Assembly (NCBI GenBank): GCA_036704825.1 | Contig: JAUBSN010000030.1 | Coordinates: forward strand, 1-64,000 | DNA from: Microcoleus sp036704825 | GTDB lineage: Bacteria; Cyanobacteriota; Cyanobacteriia; Cyanobacteriales; Microcoleaceae | Direction: 5' to 3' | DNA length: 64,000 nt | Part shown: one piece after another, positions 1 through 9,616 of the stretch | Position numbering within the stretch: the stretch's first letter is position 1 | How the letters are laid out: every line of letters starts with the position of its first letter | Program-made: the position numbers and the translations under genes | The notes under the pieces: model-generated | Told to the model about the DNA's origin: nothing | What the model saw: only the letters and a program-made list of their open reading frames with translations | The model's database searches: none

Positions 1-74
1 TAATTCCGGCACTGTCTTCTCCATGTGCCTCACCTTATCAGATTTTTTGGGTTTTTGCTACCCCCGTGAACTTC

Positions 75-90
75 TACGTAAATTTACGTA
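75..90. promoter_or_regulatory. 16-bp perfect palindrome upstream of the giant RTX gene
   Basis: TACGTAAATTTACGTA is a perfect 16-bp dyad about 270 bases before the RTX gene start. It could be an operator for a dimeric regulator, but no promoter boxes are obvious beside it. The rest of positions 1-356 shows no convincing coding sequence. Confidence 0.35.
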
Positions 91-356
91 ACAGTCGAGT
101 GCGATCTATAAAAAATTAGCTATTTTTGACAGATAGACACAAATTATTTCAGGGCGATCGCGGATTGTTAAGTCAGGGTGACGAGCTTGTCTGGGCTAAG
201 TGTACGGATATTTGAGTGCTTGGCTCGGATTGTGAATAAAAAGTAATAGATTACGAAAAACTCAAAAAGCAGGCTTCTCGAACAGAAACTCCAGATTTCT
301 TCAAGAAGTTGAGTTCTGTATTGTTTAAACCAAAGCAAAAGTATAGGACAAAAATT

Positions 357-3300
357 ATGGCTACTTTCACCGTCACTAATACCAACGACAACGAAAACGA
401 TTCGGGTTCTCTGCGATATGCCATCAAACAGACTAATGCCCAAGTCGGTGCAGACACAATTATCTTCGACCCCATATTCTTTGCAATACCCAGAACGATC
501 GGCCTTTCCACACAACTCATCGTCAACGACAGCCTCACCATCAAAGGCCCTGGGTTCAATAACCTGACTATTAGTGGCGATGCCAACAACAATGGCAGCA
601 ACGACAATGGCGATGTCCGCCTCTTCTTCATCAATCAAGGCACCGTTAACTTCAATAACCTCACCCTGGCAAATGGTCGGGGAAAGGGCGGCGACGGCGG
701 TGGTGGTGGTGGTGGCATGGGCGGCGCACTGTTCATCAATAGTGGTAGCGTCACCGCCAATAACGTCACATTCTCAAATAACCGAGCAATTGGTGGCAAT
801 GGAAATTTTGGCAGTGGCGGTGGCGGTGGTGGTTTTGGTGGCTCTGGTGGCAGTGGCAGTTATGGTGGCGGTGGCGGTGGCGGCTTTGGTGGCGATGGCG
901 CGAATAGCAGTATTTATGCCGGGGCAGGTGGCGGGGGCTTCAGTGGGGAAGGCGGTTACGAAAGCGATAGTCGCGCACCAGGTGGGAGTGGTGCAGGCAC
1001 TATCTTTGGCGGCAACCCAGCAGGGGATGGTGGCAGTGATGGTGGCAGGGGCGGTGGTATTGGCGGTGGCGGTGGCGGGGGTAACAATAGCAATTTTGCA
1101 GGTAAAGGCGGTATTGGTGGCGTTGGCGGTGGGGGTGGTGGTGGCGGATGGAGCGCCAGCAATTTTGGTGGTATTGGTGGCAATGGTGGCGACTTTGGGG
1201 GTGGCGGTGGCGGGGGATTGGGTATTGGTGGAGGGCTTGGCGGCAATGGCGGCTTTGGCGGTGGTGGTGGGAACGGCAGTCGCGCTTTCGGTGATGCCAG
1301 TACGAGTCCCTTAAACTTTGGCGGACTGGGCGGTAACGGTGGCTTTGGTGGTGGCGGTGGCGGTGGCGGTTCCAGCCAATTTGGATCGGGTGGTATTCCC
1401 GGTAGTGGAGGAAGCTTCGGCGGTAACGGCGGTAAGAGTGGCGGCAACAGCGATGCCTATGATTTTGCTGGTGGCGGTGGCGGCGGTGCCGGACTGGGGG
1501 GTGCGGTTTTTATTCGCAGTGGTTCCCTTAACTTGGTTAACAGCAGATTTCTCAATAACAGGGCAATAGGTGGGTTGGGCGGAATCGTCCCGGCCAATTC
1601 TGGTGGTAAGTCAGGCACCAACGGACAGGGAAAGGGAGGCGCAATTTTTGCCGTTACTCCCAACCTCGCCAGTGCGGCAGGGGTAGCTGCGACTCCAATG
1701 GTGACAGCGATGAACACTTTGCCTACCTTCAGTAGCAACAGCGCTGCGAATGCTGGGGGGACTGCTACGGATGGAAACGATGTTTTTGGGAACATCAACG
1801 TGAAAATTCCGATCGCCAATCAGCCTCCTGTAGCGGAAAACGACAGCGCGAAAACTTCTGCTAACACTCCAGTCAAGATCGATGTTCTCTCCAACGACAT
1901 CGACCCCGATGGCAACCCTTTGACTATAACTCTAGTCGCGAATCCCACCAAGGGAAGGGCATTTGCAAACAACAACGGCACGCCCGACAATCCCAACGAT
2001 GATTTCATTAGCTACACCCCCGGTGCGAACTTCAACGGCGACAGCTTCACCTATCGCGTCAGCGACGGCACCGCAAACAGCAATATTGCTACTGTCAGCG
2101 TCCAGCCCGATATTGGCGTGACTTTTTTGGTGACAAATACCAAGGACAGCGGGCCTGGTTCGTTGCGACAGGCAATTATCAATGCCAATGCTCATCCTGG
2201 TTCGGATACGATCGCATTCCAAATTACCAATTTCATCCAGATTCCGCGCTTACCATTCCAGAGTCCGATCCAGATTCCGATCGCGTTTAACCTTCCTCAA
2301 ACTATCAACCTCGCATCTGCTTTGCCAATAATTACAGATACCGTCACCATCGACGGCTGGAGTCAAGGCGGGCCAGGTTTCCAGGGTGCACCGCGAATTG
2401 AACTCAATGGCGCGGCATCGAATTCACCTGTAGGACTTGACATTCAGGCAAGCAATTCTGCGATCCGAGGACTGGCAATTAACAACTTTTCATCTGAATC
2501 ATTAAACGGAGTTGCTGGCATTAAGCTATCTAACGGTGCAGTCAAAAACTGGATTTATGGCAACTACATCGGCACTGATTTAAGTGGTAATCTCGCTCGC
2601 GGTAACAGTGGAGATGGTATCTTAATAGATCGCACTGCCGGAACCGAAAATCGCATTGGTACCAACGGCGACGGCTTTAATGATGCTGCCGAACGCAATG
2701 TAATTTCTGCCAATCTAGGGAACGGAATCGCGATTGACAGCAACTTTAACGAGATCGATAAATTCTCGACAATAGCAGGAAACTTTATCGGTACGAATGC
2801 TGCGGGTGTTGCAGCCCTAGGTAATAGTTTGAGTGGCATTTATCTGAATGCTGGCTCGAACATCATAGGAGGCCCTAATTCCCGTCACCGCAACATTATC
2901 TCTGGCAATATTCTTAATGGCATCAATATCGCTGGCAGCAATGCTATTAACAACAAAATTCAAGGCAATTACATCGGCACGCAAGCAGATGGAGCCACTG
3001 CCGCTGGCAATCAAGGCAGCGGTATCTCGATCGACGATGGTGCTGCTAACAATTCGATCGGCGGTATCGATCCGGGAACTGGAAATACGATCGCCTACAA
3101 CAATTTAGCTGGAGTTGCTGTTATCTCTGGCACAGGGAATGGGATTTCAGGCAATAGTATCTTCAACAATAATGGTTTGGGAATTGACTTAGGTAATAAT
3201 GGAGTCACCCCTAACGATCTAAACGATACTGACACGGGTGCTAACAACCGGCAAAACTTTCCCACCATCACGTTTGCCCACTCCAATGGCAAGAAAACTG

Positions 3301-6300
3301 ATATTAAAGGCACTTTCAATAGCACTCCCGATCGGACGTTTCGGCTGGAATTCTTTTCTAACTCAAGTCTCGATCCGACTGGCTTTGGCGAAGGCAAAAC
3401 CTTCCTCGGTTCTACGATTGTCACTACGGACAAGAGCGGTAAAAATAGTTTCGCCTATACCTATGGCAGTTCCCTACCCGTCGGTCAATTTATTACAGCA
3501 ACGGCGATCGATCCTGCTAATAATACTTCGGAATTTTCCCCAGGATTTGCGATCGCCAACCAGTCACCTGCAGCAGCAAACGACAGCGCGATCGCCGATC
3601 GCAAAAATCCAGTCAATATTAACGTCCTGTCCAACGACACCGATCCCGATGGCGACCCTCTGACGATCGGCATTGTTACCAATCCGGTGAATGGGAAGGC
3701 AGTCGTCAATAATAACAACACGCCGGACAATCCCAATGATGATTTTATTACTTATACTCCCAATCTCGGATTTAATGGTGGCACAGAGAGCTTCAGCTAT
3801 CAAGTCAGTGACGGTCAAGGGGCTACAGCAACAGCTAATGTCAACTTGACTTTCTTTCCCTCACCACCACCCACTCCGCCACTCCCGCCCACTCCGCCAC
3901 CCCCGCCGACTCTGACATTGCCCACTCCGTCATTCCCACCCACTCCGCCACTGCCGCCGACTCCGACACCCCCGCCGACTCTGACATTGCCCACTCCGTC
4001 ATTCCCACCCACTCCGCCACTGCCGCCGACTCCGACACCCCCGCCGACTCTGACATTGCCCACTCCGTCATTCCCGCCCACTCTGACATTGCCCACTCCG
4101 TCATTCCCGCCTTCTCTGACATTGCCCACTCCGTCATTCCCGCCTTCTCTGACATTGCCCACTCCGTCATTCCCGCCTTCTGCGACACCGACACCGACAC
4201 CATCTCCGACACCATCTCCCTCACTCCCCCCTCTCTCGATCGCAAACCAGCCACCGATCGCAGTGGGCGACAGTGCGATCGGCAATGCTGGCAGCGCGAT
4301 CGATATCGAGGTTTTGGCTAACGACAGCGACCTGGATGGCGATCCGCTGACTCTCAGCATTTTCAAGACTTCAGACAACGGCAAAGCAGAAGTCAGGCAC
4401 AACGGTACGCCGGACGATCCACAAGACGATTCCATTACCTACACCCCCAATCCCAACTTCAGCGGGCAGGATGTGTTTCTCTATCAAATCGCAGACGGTA
4501 AGGGAGGCGTGGCTGTCACCGAAGTTGAAGTGACTGTCGATCCCAACCGAAATCCGATCGCATCTGGGGATGCTGCGACTGTAAATGCTGGCAGCGCGAT
4601 CGATATTCATGTCCTCGACGATGACAGCGACCCCGATGGCGACCCCCTGAACCTCAGCATTTTCAGGGCTGCACACAACGGTAAAGCAGCAGTCAACAAC
4701 AACGGTACGCCGGACAATCCAAAAGATGATTTCATCACCTACACTCCCAATGCCAACTTTAGCGGGGAGGATATCTTTTTGTATCAAATCGACGACGGTA
4801 AGGGAGGGTCGGACGTTACCAAGGTTGAGGTGACTGTCGATCCCAACCGCTTACCGATCGCAGTGGGCGACACTGCGATCGGCAATGCTGGCAGCGCGAT
4901 CGATATCGATGTTTTGGCTAACGACAGCGACCCGGATGGCGATCCGCTGACTCTCAGCATTTTCAAGACTTCAGACAACGGCAAAGCAGAAGTCAGGCAC
5001 AACGGTACGCCGGACGATCCACAAGACGATTCCATTACCTACACCCCCAATCCCAACTTCAGCGGGCAGGATGTGTTTCTCTATCAAATCGCAGACGGTA
5101 AGGGAGGCGTGGCTGTTACCAAAGTTGAAGTGACTGTCGATCCCAACCGAAATCCGATCGCATCTGGGGATGCTGCGACTGTAAATGCTGGCAGCGCGAT
5201 CGATATTAACGTCCTCGACGATGACAGCGACCCCGATGGCGACCCCCTGAACCTCAGCATTTTCAGGGCTGCACACAACGGTAAAGCAGCAGTCAACAAC
5301 AACGGTACGCCGGACAATCCAAAAGATGATTTCATCACCTACACTCCCAATGCCAACTTTAGCGGGGAGGATATCTTTTTGTATCAAATTGACGACGGTA
5401 AGGGAGGGTCGGACGTTACCAAGGTTGAGGTGACAGTTAAAGCAGTCAACAAATTGCCGATCGCGATCGACGATCGCGCCACCAGCCACGGAGACACTGC
5501 TGTCAATATTCCAGTGTTAGCAAATGACAGCGATCCAGACGGCGATCCTCTGATTTTGACAGTTTTGACCAATGCAGTCGGCGGGAAGGCCGAAATCAAC
5601 AATAACGGTACGCTGGACAAGGCTGATGATTTCATCACTTACCGGCCCCACGGTGACTTCTGGGAGGCGGATAGCTTCACTTATCAAATCGATGACACTC
5701 ACGGGGGTACAGCGAAAGCTACTGTAACGATCGATTTTGCCAACAAATTGCCGATCGCGATCGATGACAGCGCCATCACCGATCGAGTCACTGCTGTCAA
5801 TATTCCAGTGTTAGCAAATGACAGCGATCCAGACGGCGACCCCCTGATTTTCAAAGTTTTGACCAATGGAGTCGGTGGGAAGGCCGAAATCAACAATAAC
5901 GGTACGCTGGACAAGGCTGATGATTTCATCACTTACCAGCCCCACGGTGACTTCACGGGTGAGGACAGCTTTACATATCAGCTTGACGACAGTCACGGGG
6001 GGACAGCGACAGCCACTGTTAACCTCACCGTCAATCCGGCTAATACAAACCCCCCGATTACCCCTTTGATTCTCAGCGGTACTCCCGATCCAGATACACT
6101 GATGGGCGCGGACGGCAACGACACAATCAAGGACGACGGCGCGGATGATTTCATTGATGGCCAGGGCGGCAATGACCTCATCAACGGCGGTTTAGGCAAT
6201 CTCGATCGCATTTTCGGCGGTACTGGCGACGACACCATTACCGACCCCGACGGCGTAAATGATGTTCGAGGCGGCGTTGGCAATGACAGCATCAGCATCA

Positions 6301-6986
6301 CCTTTGCTGAAATCTGGGACAACAACACCAATCCCGACGATGCACCGAGTTCCGAGGACAAAATTATCGGCGGCATCGGTAACGACAGCATTACTATTAC
6401 GATGAACGACTTTCGCTTCTTTATCAACATCAAGGGCGATGAAACTGCGAGTTCCAATTCTGATGGTAATGATGTAATTAACCTGTTGGGAACCTATGCC
6501 AATTCAGTTGTTGACATGGGAGGTGGCGACGACACATTTAATGGTGGCTTAGGTGATGACAGTGTTTCCGGTGGCGATGGCAATGATACGCTGATTGGTG
6601 GCGATGGCAACGACCAACTTGCAGGGAATGCAGGCAATGACTTTCTAACTGGTGGTGCTGGTCAAGATCGGTTTCTGTTTAAATCAAACAGTGCTTTTAA
6701 TGCTGCTGATTTTGGGAGCGATCGCATTACTGATTTTACCATTAGTACAGACAAAATTCTCTTAGGTCAAACTGCATTCGGAGCAATTACTTCTGCTCAG
6801 ATTGCCTTTGTAAATAGCGATTTAGAAGTAGAAACCAGCAATGAATTAATTGTTTACAGTCGCGCCACGGGCAAATTATTCTTCAACCAGAATGGGGCAC
6901 AATCTGGTTTGGGAACGGGTGCGCTATTTGCCACGCTTGACGGTACGCCGTCCCTGACAGTCAGCGACTTCCAGATTGTTGCTTAA
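357..6986 (+). CDS. Giant secreted RTX / cadherin-like (Ig-like) repeat protein
   Basis: This encodes about 2209 residues, counted from the ATG at 357; an in-frame TTG at 309 would add 16 residues. Order of domains: an N-terminal beta-helix entry motif (GSLRYAIKQTNA), a Gly-rich tract (about residues 110-480), an Ig/cadherin-like domain, a second entry motif (GSLRQAIINANA) leading into a right-handed beta-helix (about 590-1060), another Ig-like domain, a Pro/Thr/Ser-rich tract (about 1165-1295), six more Ig-like domains with the motif NDSDPDGDPL, then RTX repeats of GGxGNDxL type (about 1900-2110) and the conserved cyanobacterial C-terminal tail. There is no Sec signal. RTX repeats plus this tail indicate type I secretion with calcium-dependent folding; a surface, adhesion or sheath role is inferred. 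No exporter genes lie nearby. Confidence 0.9.
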   Translation: MATFTVTNTNDNENDSGSLRYAIKQTNAQVGADTIIFDPIFFAIPRTIGLSTQLIVNDSLTIKGPGFNNLTISGDANNNGSNDNGDVRLFFINQGTVNFNNLTLANGRGKGGDGGGGGGGMGGALFINSGSVTANNVTFSNNRAIGGNGNFGSGGGGGGFGGSGGSGSYGGGGGGGFGGDGANSSIYAGAGGGGFSGEGGYESDSRAPGGSGAGTIFGGNPAGDGGSDGGRGGGIGGGGGGGNNSNFAGKGGIGGVGGGGGGGGWSASNFGGIGGNGGDFGGGGGGGLGIGGGLGGNGGFGGGGGNGSRAFGDASTSPLNFGGLGGNGGFGGGGGGGGSSQFGSGGIPGSGGSFGGNGGKSGGNSDAYDFAGGGGGGAGLGGAVFIRSGSLNLVNSRFLNNRAIGGLGGIVPANSGGKSGTNGQGKGGAIFAVTPNLASAAGVAATPMVTAMNTLPTFSSNSAANAGGTATDGNDVFGNINVKIPIANQPPVAENDSAKTSANTPVKIDVLSNDIDPDGNPLTITLVANPTKGRAFANNNGTPDNPNDDFISYTPGANFNGDSFTYRVSDGTANSNIATVSVQPDIGVTFLVTNTKDSGPGSLRQAIINANAHPGSDTIAFQITNFIQIPRLPFQSPIQIPIAFNLPQTINLASALPIITDTVTIDGWSQGGPGFQGAPRIELNGAASNSPVGLDIQASNSAIRGLAINNFSSESLNGVAGIKLSNGAVKNWIYGNYIGTDLSGNLARGNSGDGILIDRTAGTENRIGTNGDGFNDAAERNVISANLGNGIAIDSNFNEIDKFSTIAGNFIGTNAAGVAALGNSLSGIYLNAGSNIIGGPNSRHRNIISGNILNGINIAGSNAINNKIQGNYIGTQADGATAAGNQGSGISIDDGAANNSIGGIDPGTGNTIAYNNLAGVAVISGTGNGISGNSIFNNNGLGIDLGNNGVTPNDLNDTDTGANNRQNFPTITFAHSNGKKTDIKGTFNSTPDRTFRLEFFSNSSLDPTGFGEGKTFLGSTIVTTDKSGKNSFAYTYGSSLPVGQFITATAIDPANNTSEFSPGFAIANQSPAAANDSAIADRKNPVNINVLSNDTDPDGDPLTIGIVTNPVNGKAVVNNNNTPDNPNDDFITYTPNLGFNGGTESFSYQVSDGQGATATANVNLTFFPSPPPTPPLPPTPPPPPTLTLPTPSFPPTPPLPPTPTPPPTLTLPTPSFPPTPPLPPTPTPPPTLTLPTPSFPPTLTLPTPSFPPSLTLPTPSFPPSLTLPTPSFPPSATPTPTPSPTPSPSLPPLSIANQPPIAVGDSAIGNAGSAIDIEVLANDSDLDGDPLTLSIFKTSDNGKAEVRHNGTPDDPQDDSITYTPNPNFSGQDVFLYQIADGKGGVAVTEVEVTVDPNRNPIASGDAATVNAGSAIDIHVLDDDSDPDGDPLNLSIFRAAHNGKAAVNNNGTPDNPKDDFITYTPNANFSGEDIFLYQIDDGKGGSDVTKVEVTVDPNRLPIAVGDTAIGNAGSAIDIDVLANDSDPDGDPLTLSIFKTSDNGKAEVRHNGTPDDPQDDSITYTPNPNFSGQDVFLYQIADGKGGVAVTKVEVTVDPNRNPIASGDAATVNAGSAIDINVLDDDSDPDGDPLNLSIFRAAHNGKAAVNNNGTPDNPKDDFITYTPNANFSGEDIFLYQIDDGKGGSDVTKVEVTVKAVNKLPIAIDDRATSHGDTAVNIPVLANDSDPDGDPLILTVLTNAVGGKAEINNNGTLDKADDFITYRPHGDFWEADSFTYQIDDTHGGTAKATVTIDFANKLPIAIDDSAITDRVTAVNIPVLANDSDPDGDPLIFKVLTNGVGGKAEINNNGTLDKADDFITYQPHGDFTGEDSFTYQLDDSHGGTATATVNLTVNPANTNPPITPLILSGTPDPDTLMGADGNDTIKDDGADDFIDGQGGNDLINGGLGNLDRIFGGTGDDTITDPDGVNDVRGGVGNDSISITFAEIWDNNTNPDDAPSSEDKIIGGIGNDSITITMNDFRFFINIKGDETASSNSDGNDVINLLGTYANSVVDMGGGDDTFNGGLGDDSVSGGDGNDTLIGGDGNDQLAGNAGNDFLTGGAGQDRFLFKSNSAFNAADFGSDRITDFTISTDKILLGQTAFGAITSAQIAFVNSDLEVETSNELIVYSRATGKLFFNQNGAQSGLGTGALFATLDGTPSLTVSDFQIVA
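684..1500 (+). repeat. Gly-rich low-complexity coding tract (GGN repeats)
   Basis: Inside the RTX gene, about 800 bases are dominated by GGT/GGC codons, giving a protein more than half glycine. It resembles PGRS-like tracts only in composition. Long open frames on the opposite strand here are composition artefacts. Confidence 0.85.
3855..4200 (+). repeat. Pro/Thr/Ser-rich tandem repeat in the RTX gene
   Basis: Short repeats coding for units such as PPTLTLPTPSFPP recur several times with near-identical DNA. They probably form an extended linker between the beta-helix half and the Ig-like half of the protein. Confidence 0.85.
4255..5454 (+). repeat. 600-bp in-frame tandem duplication encoding two pairs of Ig-like domains
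   Basis: Positions 4255-4854 and 4855-5454 align base for base at a 600-bp offset with only scattered differences (for example gatatcgag against gatatcgat near 4310/4910). Each copy encodes two cadherin-like domains of about 100 residues. The near identity shows a recent duplication. Confidence 0.9.
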
Positions 6987-7041
6987 TATCATGTCATGGC
7001 GATCGCAGACAATCAGAGAGAGCGATCTTAAATCCGCCCTT

Positions 7042-7114
7042 CATCGGAATTATTTACATCTCTTTTCTCTGACTCTGTGCTCTCTGTGTACTCTGCGGTT
7101 TAATTATTCCGATG
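7042..7114. terminator. Inverted repeat between convergent genes
   Basis: CATCGGAAT at 7042-7050 pairs with ATTCCGATG at 7106-7114, between the convergent RTX and cobA genes. There is no U-tract, so it is only a possible terminator or mRNA-end structure. The intervening sequence resembles a dispersed repeat also seen near 7925. Confidence 0.3.
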
Positions 7115-7133
7115 CAACTGGAGTGGATATATC

Positions 7134-7913
7134 CTATTTTCCTGCTTGTTCTACAGTTTGATAAACAGGGCGACATCCAGACAATAAGCCGTGCAAATTG
7201 ACGACATTTCCGATTACGGCGATCGCAGGTGCTGCAAATCCTGCCGCCTCAACTTGCTCTACAATTGTACCCAAAGTCCCGATCAATTCTTCTTGTTCCG
7301 GCCGCGTTCCCCAGCGCACTAATGCTACGGGCGTTTCTGCACTCAATTCGGCTGCGGTCAACTGACCGATAATGTAAGGCAAATTGTGGATTCCCATGTA
7401 TACTACAATGGTTTCGGAGCCGCGGGCGATCGCCTGCCAATTTACTTCCGGTCGATATTTTCCCGCTGATTCGTGACCGGTGACAAAGGTGACAGAGGAA
7501 CTGTACGATCGATGTGTTAAAGGAATTCCCGCATAAGCAGGGGCCGCAATCCCAGAAGTTACGCCGGGGACGACTTCTACCGACACTCCAGCTTTTACCA
7601 ACTCTTCCATTTCTTCGCCGCCGCGGCCGAAGATAAACGGATCGCCGCCTTTGAGACGAACTACGATCGCATTATCTCCAGCTTTTTGTATCATTAACTG
7701 AGTTGTTTCATCTTGCATTAACGAGTGGCGGCCTTTGCGTTTTCCGGCATCAATTCGTTCTGCTTGGGGGTTGATTGCTGCCAAAATTTGAGGGCTGACT
7801 AAAGCGTCGTAAATCACCACATCCGCGCACTCTAACAAAGCTTTTCCCTTCAATGTCATCAAACCCGGATCTCCTGGCCCCGCACCTACTAAATACACTT
7901 TTCCTAAAGACAT
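7134..7913 (-). CDS. cobA: Uroporphyrinogen-III C-methyltransferase (SUMT)
   Basis: SUMT transfers two methyl groups from S-adenosylmethionine to uroporphyrinogen III, giving precorrin-2 for sirohaem and cobalamin. The protein is 259 residues, the usual length of a stand-alone SUMT. It shows the N-terminal signature VYLVGAGPGDPGLMTLKG, the YDALVSP motif, and the SAM-binding loops RLKGGDPFIFGRGGEE and VVPGVTSGIAAPAYAGIPL. The ATG at 7911-7913 was chosen; a longer frame upstream overlaps cbiX and adds a Lys/Glu stretch unlike the family. It lies 38 bases after cbiX on the same strand, so the two are probably co-transcribed for sirohaem synthesis. Confidence 0.93.
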   Translation of the reverse strand: MSLGKVYLVGAGPGDPGLMTLKGKALLECADVVIYDALVSPQILAAINPQAERIDAGKRKGRHSLMQDETTQLMIQKAGDNAIVVRLKGGDPFIFGRGGEEMEELVKAGVSVEVVPGVTSGIAAPAYAGIPLTHRSYSSSVTFVTGHESAGKYRPEVNWQAIARGSETIVVYMGIHNLPYIIGQLTAAELSAETPVALVRWGTRPEQEELIGTLGTIVEQVEAAGFAAPAIAVIGNVVNLHGLLSGCRPVYQTVEQAGK

Positions 7914-7951
7914 TTTTTTTTCTTCCTTTACCTCTTCTGTGCCTCTGCGGT

Positions 7952-8728
7952 TCATTTTTGAATTAAATCCCTAATTAAGTCTGCTAATTCTACACTTGGG
8001 CCTAGAGGATTGGCGAGATGAAGTTCCGCCGCAGGAAATTGCTGCTTTAGCTGTGCGACATTTTTGGCGATCGCATCTGTAATTCCTCCATTAAATAAGA
8101 AGTATGGCACAATCCCTATTTGCTGCTGTCCACCACGAACCAAACTGTCAATTTGCTCTGACAAACTCGGCTTTACCGACCAATAAGCTGTCAGCGCACC
8201 GAGTTGGCTGGCGATTTCCTCAACTGTCGAGTTACCTCCGGGGCGGCGGCTGCCGTGAGATAATAAAATCCATTTTGGCCGTAGCAGATTGGGTAGAAAA
8301 GTCACCTCTTCCATCTGACTTTTTACCAATTTTGTTAAGCCTGCTTCCTGGGAACCTAAATGCGGGCGCAATGCAATTTTTAGCTTGTGACCAAAAGTTT
8401 GTCGGGCAATTTCCACCTCTGCCGGTATGTCTTCGGCGACGTGAACTCCCGGCAATAAAAATACAGGCAGTATTTGCAATTCTGTCAGACCCAGCGACAG
8501 GGTACGTTCGCCAAAACTGCAAATTTGTTCGTGCAGCGGTGCGGGCCCGAGTTCTAAGGTGGCGGTTGCTACTGCGGGGAACGAGTCAGCCAAATTTTGA
8601 GACAGCAGTTGACCTAGGTTTTCCAAAGCTTGTTGGGGTCTGGGGTCGCGGCTGCCGTGAGCAACTAATAAATAGGTCGATCGCAATTTCAATATAGATA
8701 GGATGTTAAGGTTCGATCGGAATTTCAA
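7952..8728 (-). CDS. cbiX: Sirohydrochlorin ferro/cobaltochelatase, two-domain CbiX
   Basis: CbiX-type chelatases insert iron or cobalt into sirohydrochlorin. The 258-residue protein has two homologous halves, each starting with a VAHGSRDPRP-like or LSHGSRRPGG motif whose His is the metal-binding residue; PGVHVAEDIPAEVE supplies the second His of the first half. This matches the long two-domain CbiX, not the short archaeal form. The first 16 residues (before STYLLVAHGS) are atypical, so the start may be internal. The gene precedes cobA on the same strand, supporting a sirohaem branch role. SirA/SirB and CbiX cannot be separated by sequence alone. Confidence 0.88.
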   Translation of the reverse strand: MKFRSNLNILSILKLRSTYLLVAHGSRDPRPQQALENLGQLLSQNLADSFPAVATATLELGPAPLHEQICSFGERTLSLGLTELQILPVFLLPGVHVAEDIPAEVEIARQTFGHKLKIALRPHLGSQEAGLTKLVKSQMEEVTFLPNLLRPKWILLSHGSRRPGGNSTVEEIASQLGALTAYWSVKPSLSEQIDSLVRGGQQQIGIVPYFLFNGGITDAIAKNVAQLKQQFPAAELHLANPLGPSVELADLIRDLIQK

Positions 8729-8755
8729 ATAATTATAACACCGTAGGGCGCGTGA

Positions 8756-8887
8756 CTTAAAAATTACTCAACACAAAAGTTCGATATCCTAGGGTGCGCG
8801 GCTTAAAAATTACTCAACACTGGGCTTAAAGTTTCTAAGCCGCCCACCTTACAAAAGAAGGTGCGCAGCTTAAAAATTACTTAACAC
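8756..8887. repeat. Three direct copies of a 19-bp sequence
   Basis: CTTAAAAATTACTCAACAC occurs at 8756-8774 and 8802-8820, and with one change at 8869-8887, between the Mn-catalase and cbiX genes. Each copy follows a G/C-rich patch such as agggtgcgcgg. They are intergenic repeats lying upstream of the cbiX-cobA pair; a role is unknown. Confidence 0.75.
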
Positions 8888-8932
8888 TGCGCTTAAATCT
8901 TCACTCGCCACGCAAGTAACACAACTCTCAAA

Positions 8933-9616
8933 CTAACCTTTGGGAGCTGGCTCGGCAATGTATTGGAAAGTAGGTTCCGAGTTCCAAGGGCCGCGTTCAT
9001 CCTTGCCATTTGTAGACAAGTTAAAGTATAGATCCACAGTGGAATCTGGCGGAATATTACCGAACAAAGGATCGGTGAGTTTACCCAGCGCTTCCAGAGC
9101 TTTCATGAACATTTCAGTGTGAGAAATTTCGCGAGTCAGCAGAAAGTGCAGGGTCTTTTTCGTTCCCGTATCCGGTGCTAGTTTAATCAACTCTTCGTAG
9201 GTTTGGCGAGCTCCTGCTTCCGCACCGATATTAGCGCGCAAATCGCGCACCACATCCCCGCCTTCGTTGACATAAGCACCCGTCCAAGCTTGACCTTGGC
9301 TGTCCAGCAAGTGCGGGCCTACACCGCGCACGGCAAACAAAGTGCTTTTATAAGCTTCTGTTTGGTCAACATTTTTGGTGTGCATTTCGATGAGTTTGCC
9401 CACCATTTCTAAGTGGCTGAATTCTTCTATTGCAATATCTTGGAGCATATCCTTAATCCCTGCATCTTCACAGTGAAAGGACTGCACCCAGTATTGCAGA
9501 GCTGCTGTCAGTTCTCCGGTTGCTCCGCCAAACTGTTCTAGCAGCAATTGGGCAAAACGGGGGTTGGCTTCGTCTACTGTCACCGCAGCCATTAATTGTT
9601 TTTTGTGAAAAAACAT
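8933..9616 (-). CDS. Manganese catalase (non-haem)
   Basis: Mn catalases break down hydrogen peroxide with a dimanganese centre in a ferritin-like four-helix bundle. The 227-residue protein has the expected ligands: Glu35 in GATGELTAALQY, an EExxH pair at 64-68 (IEEFSHLEM), a second Glu in GAEAGARQTYEEL, and the ExxH of REISHTEMF. The C-terminal tail (DLYFNLSTNG) is typical of the KatN-like family. The start is the ATG at 9614-9616 (MFFHKKQL); an upstream open extension is non-conserved. It is flanked by the sirohaem genes and the GUN4 kinase gene, with no operon partner. It acts in the cytoplasm against peroxide stress. Confidence 0.92.
   Translation of the reverse strand: MFFHKKQLMAAVTVDEANPRFAQLLLEQFGGATGELTAALQYWVQSFHCEDAGIKDMLQDIAIEEFSHLEMVGKLIEMHTKNVDQTEAYKSTLFAVRGVGPHLLDSQGQAWTGAYVNEGGDVVRDLRANIGAEAGARQTYEELIKLAPDTGTKKTLHFLLTREISHTEMFMKALEALGKLTDPLFGNIPPDSTVDLYFNLSTNGKDERGPWNSEPTFQYIAEPAPKG

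Noticed and set aside
956..1447. Long proline-rich frame on the minus strand inside the RTX gene
   Set aside because: It is the complement of GGN codons; it has no start context and low-complexity composition only.
3815..5489. Several long minus-strand frames opposite the Ig-like repeats
   Set aside because: They repeat with the 300/600-bp periodicity of the plus-strand domains and mirror its codon bias; they are shadows.
8729..8932. Cobalamin riboswitch before the cbiX-cobA genes
   Set aside because: No B12-box-like conserved core was visible; only direct repeats are present.
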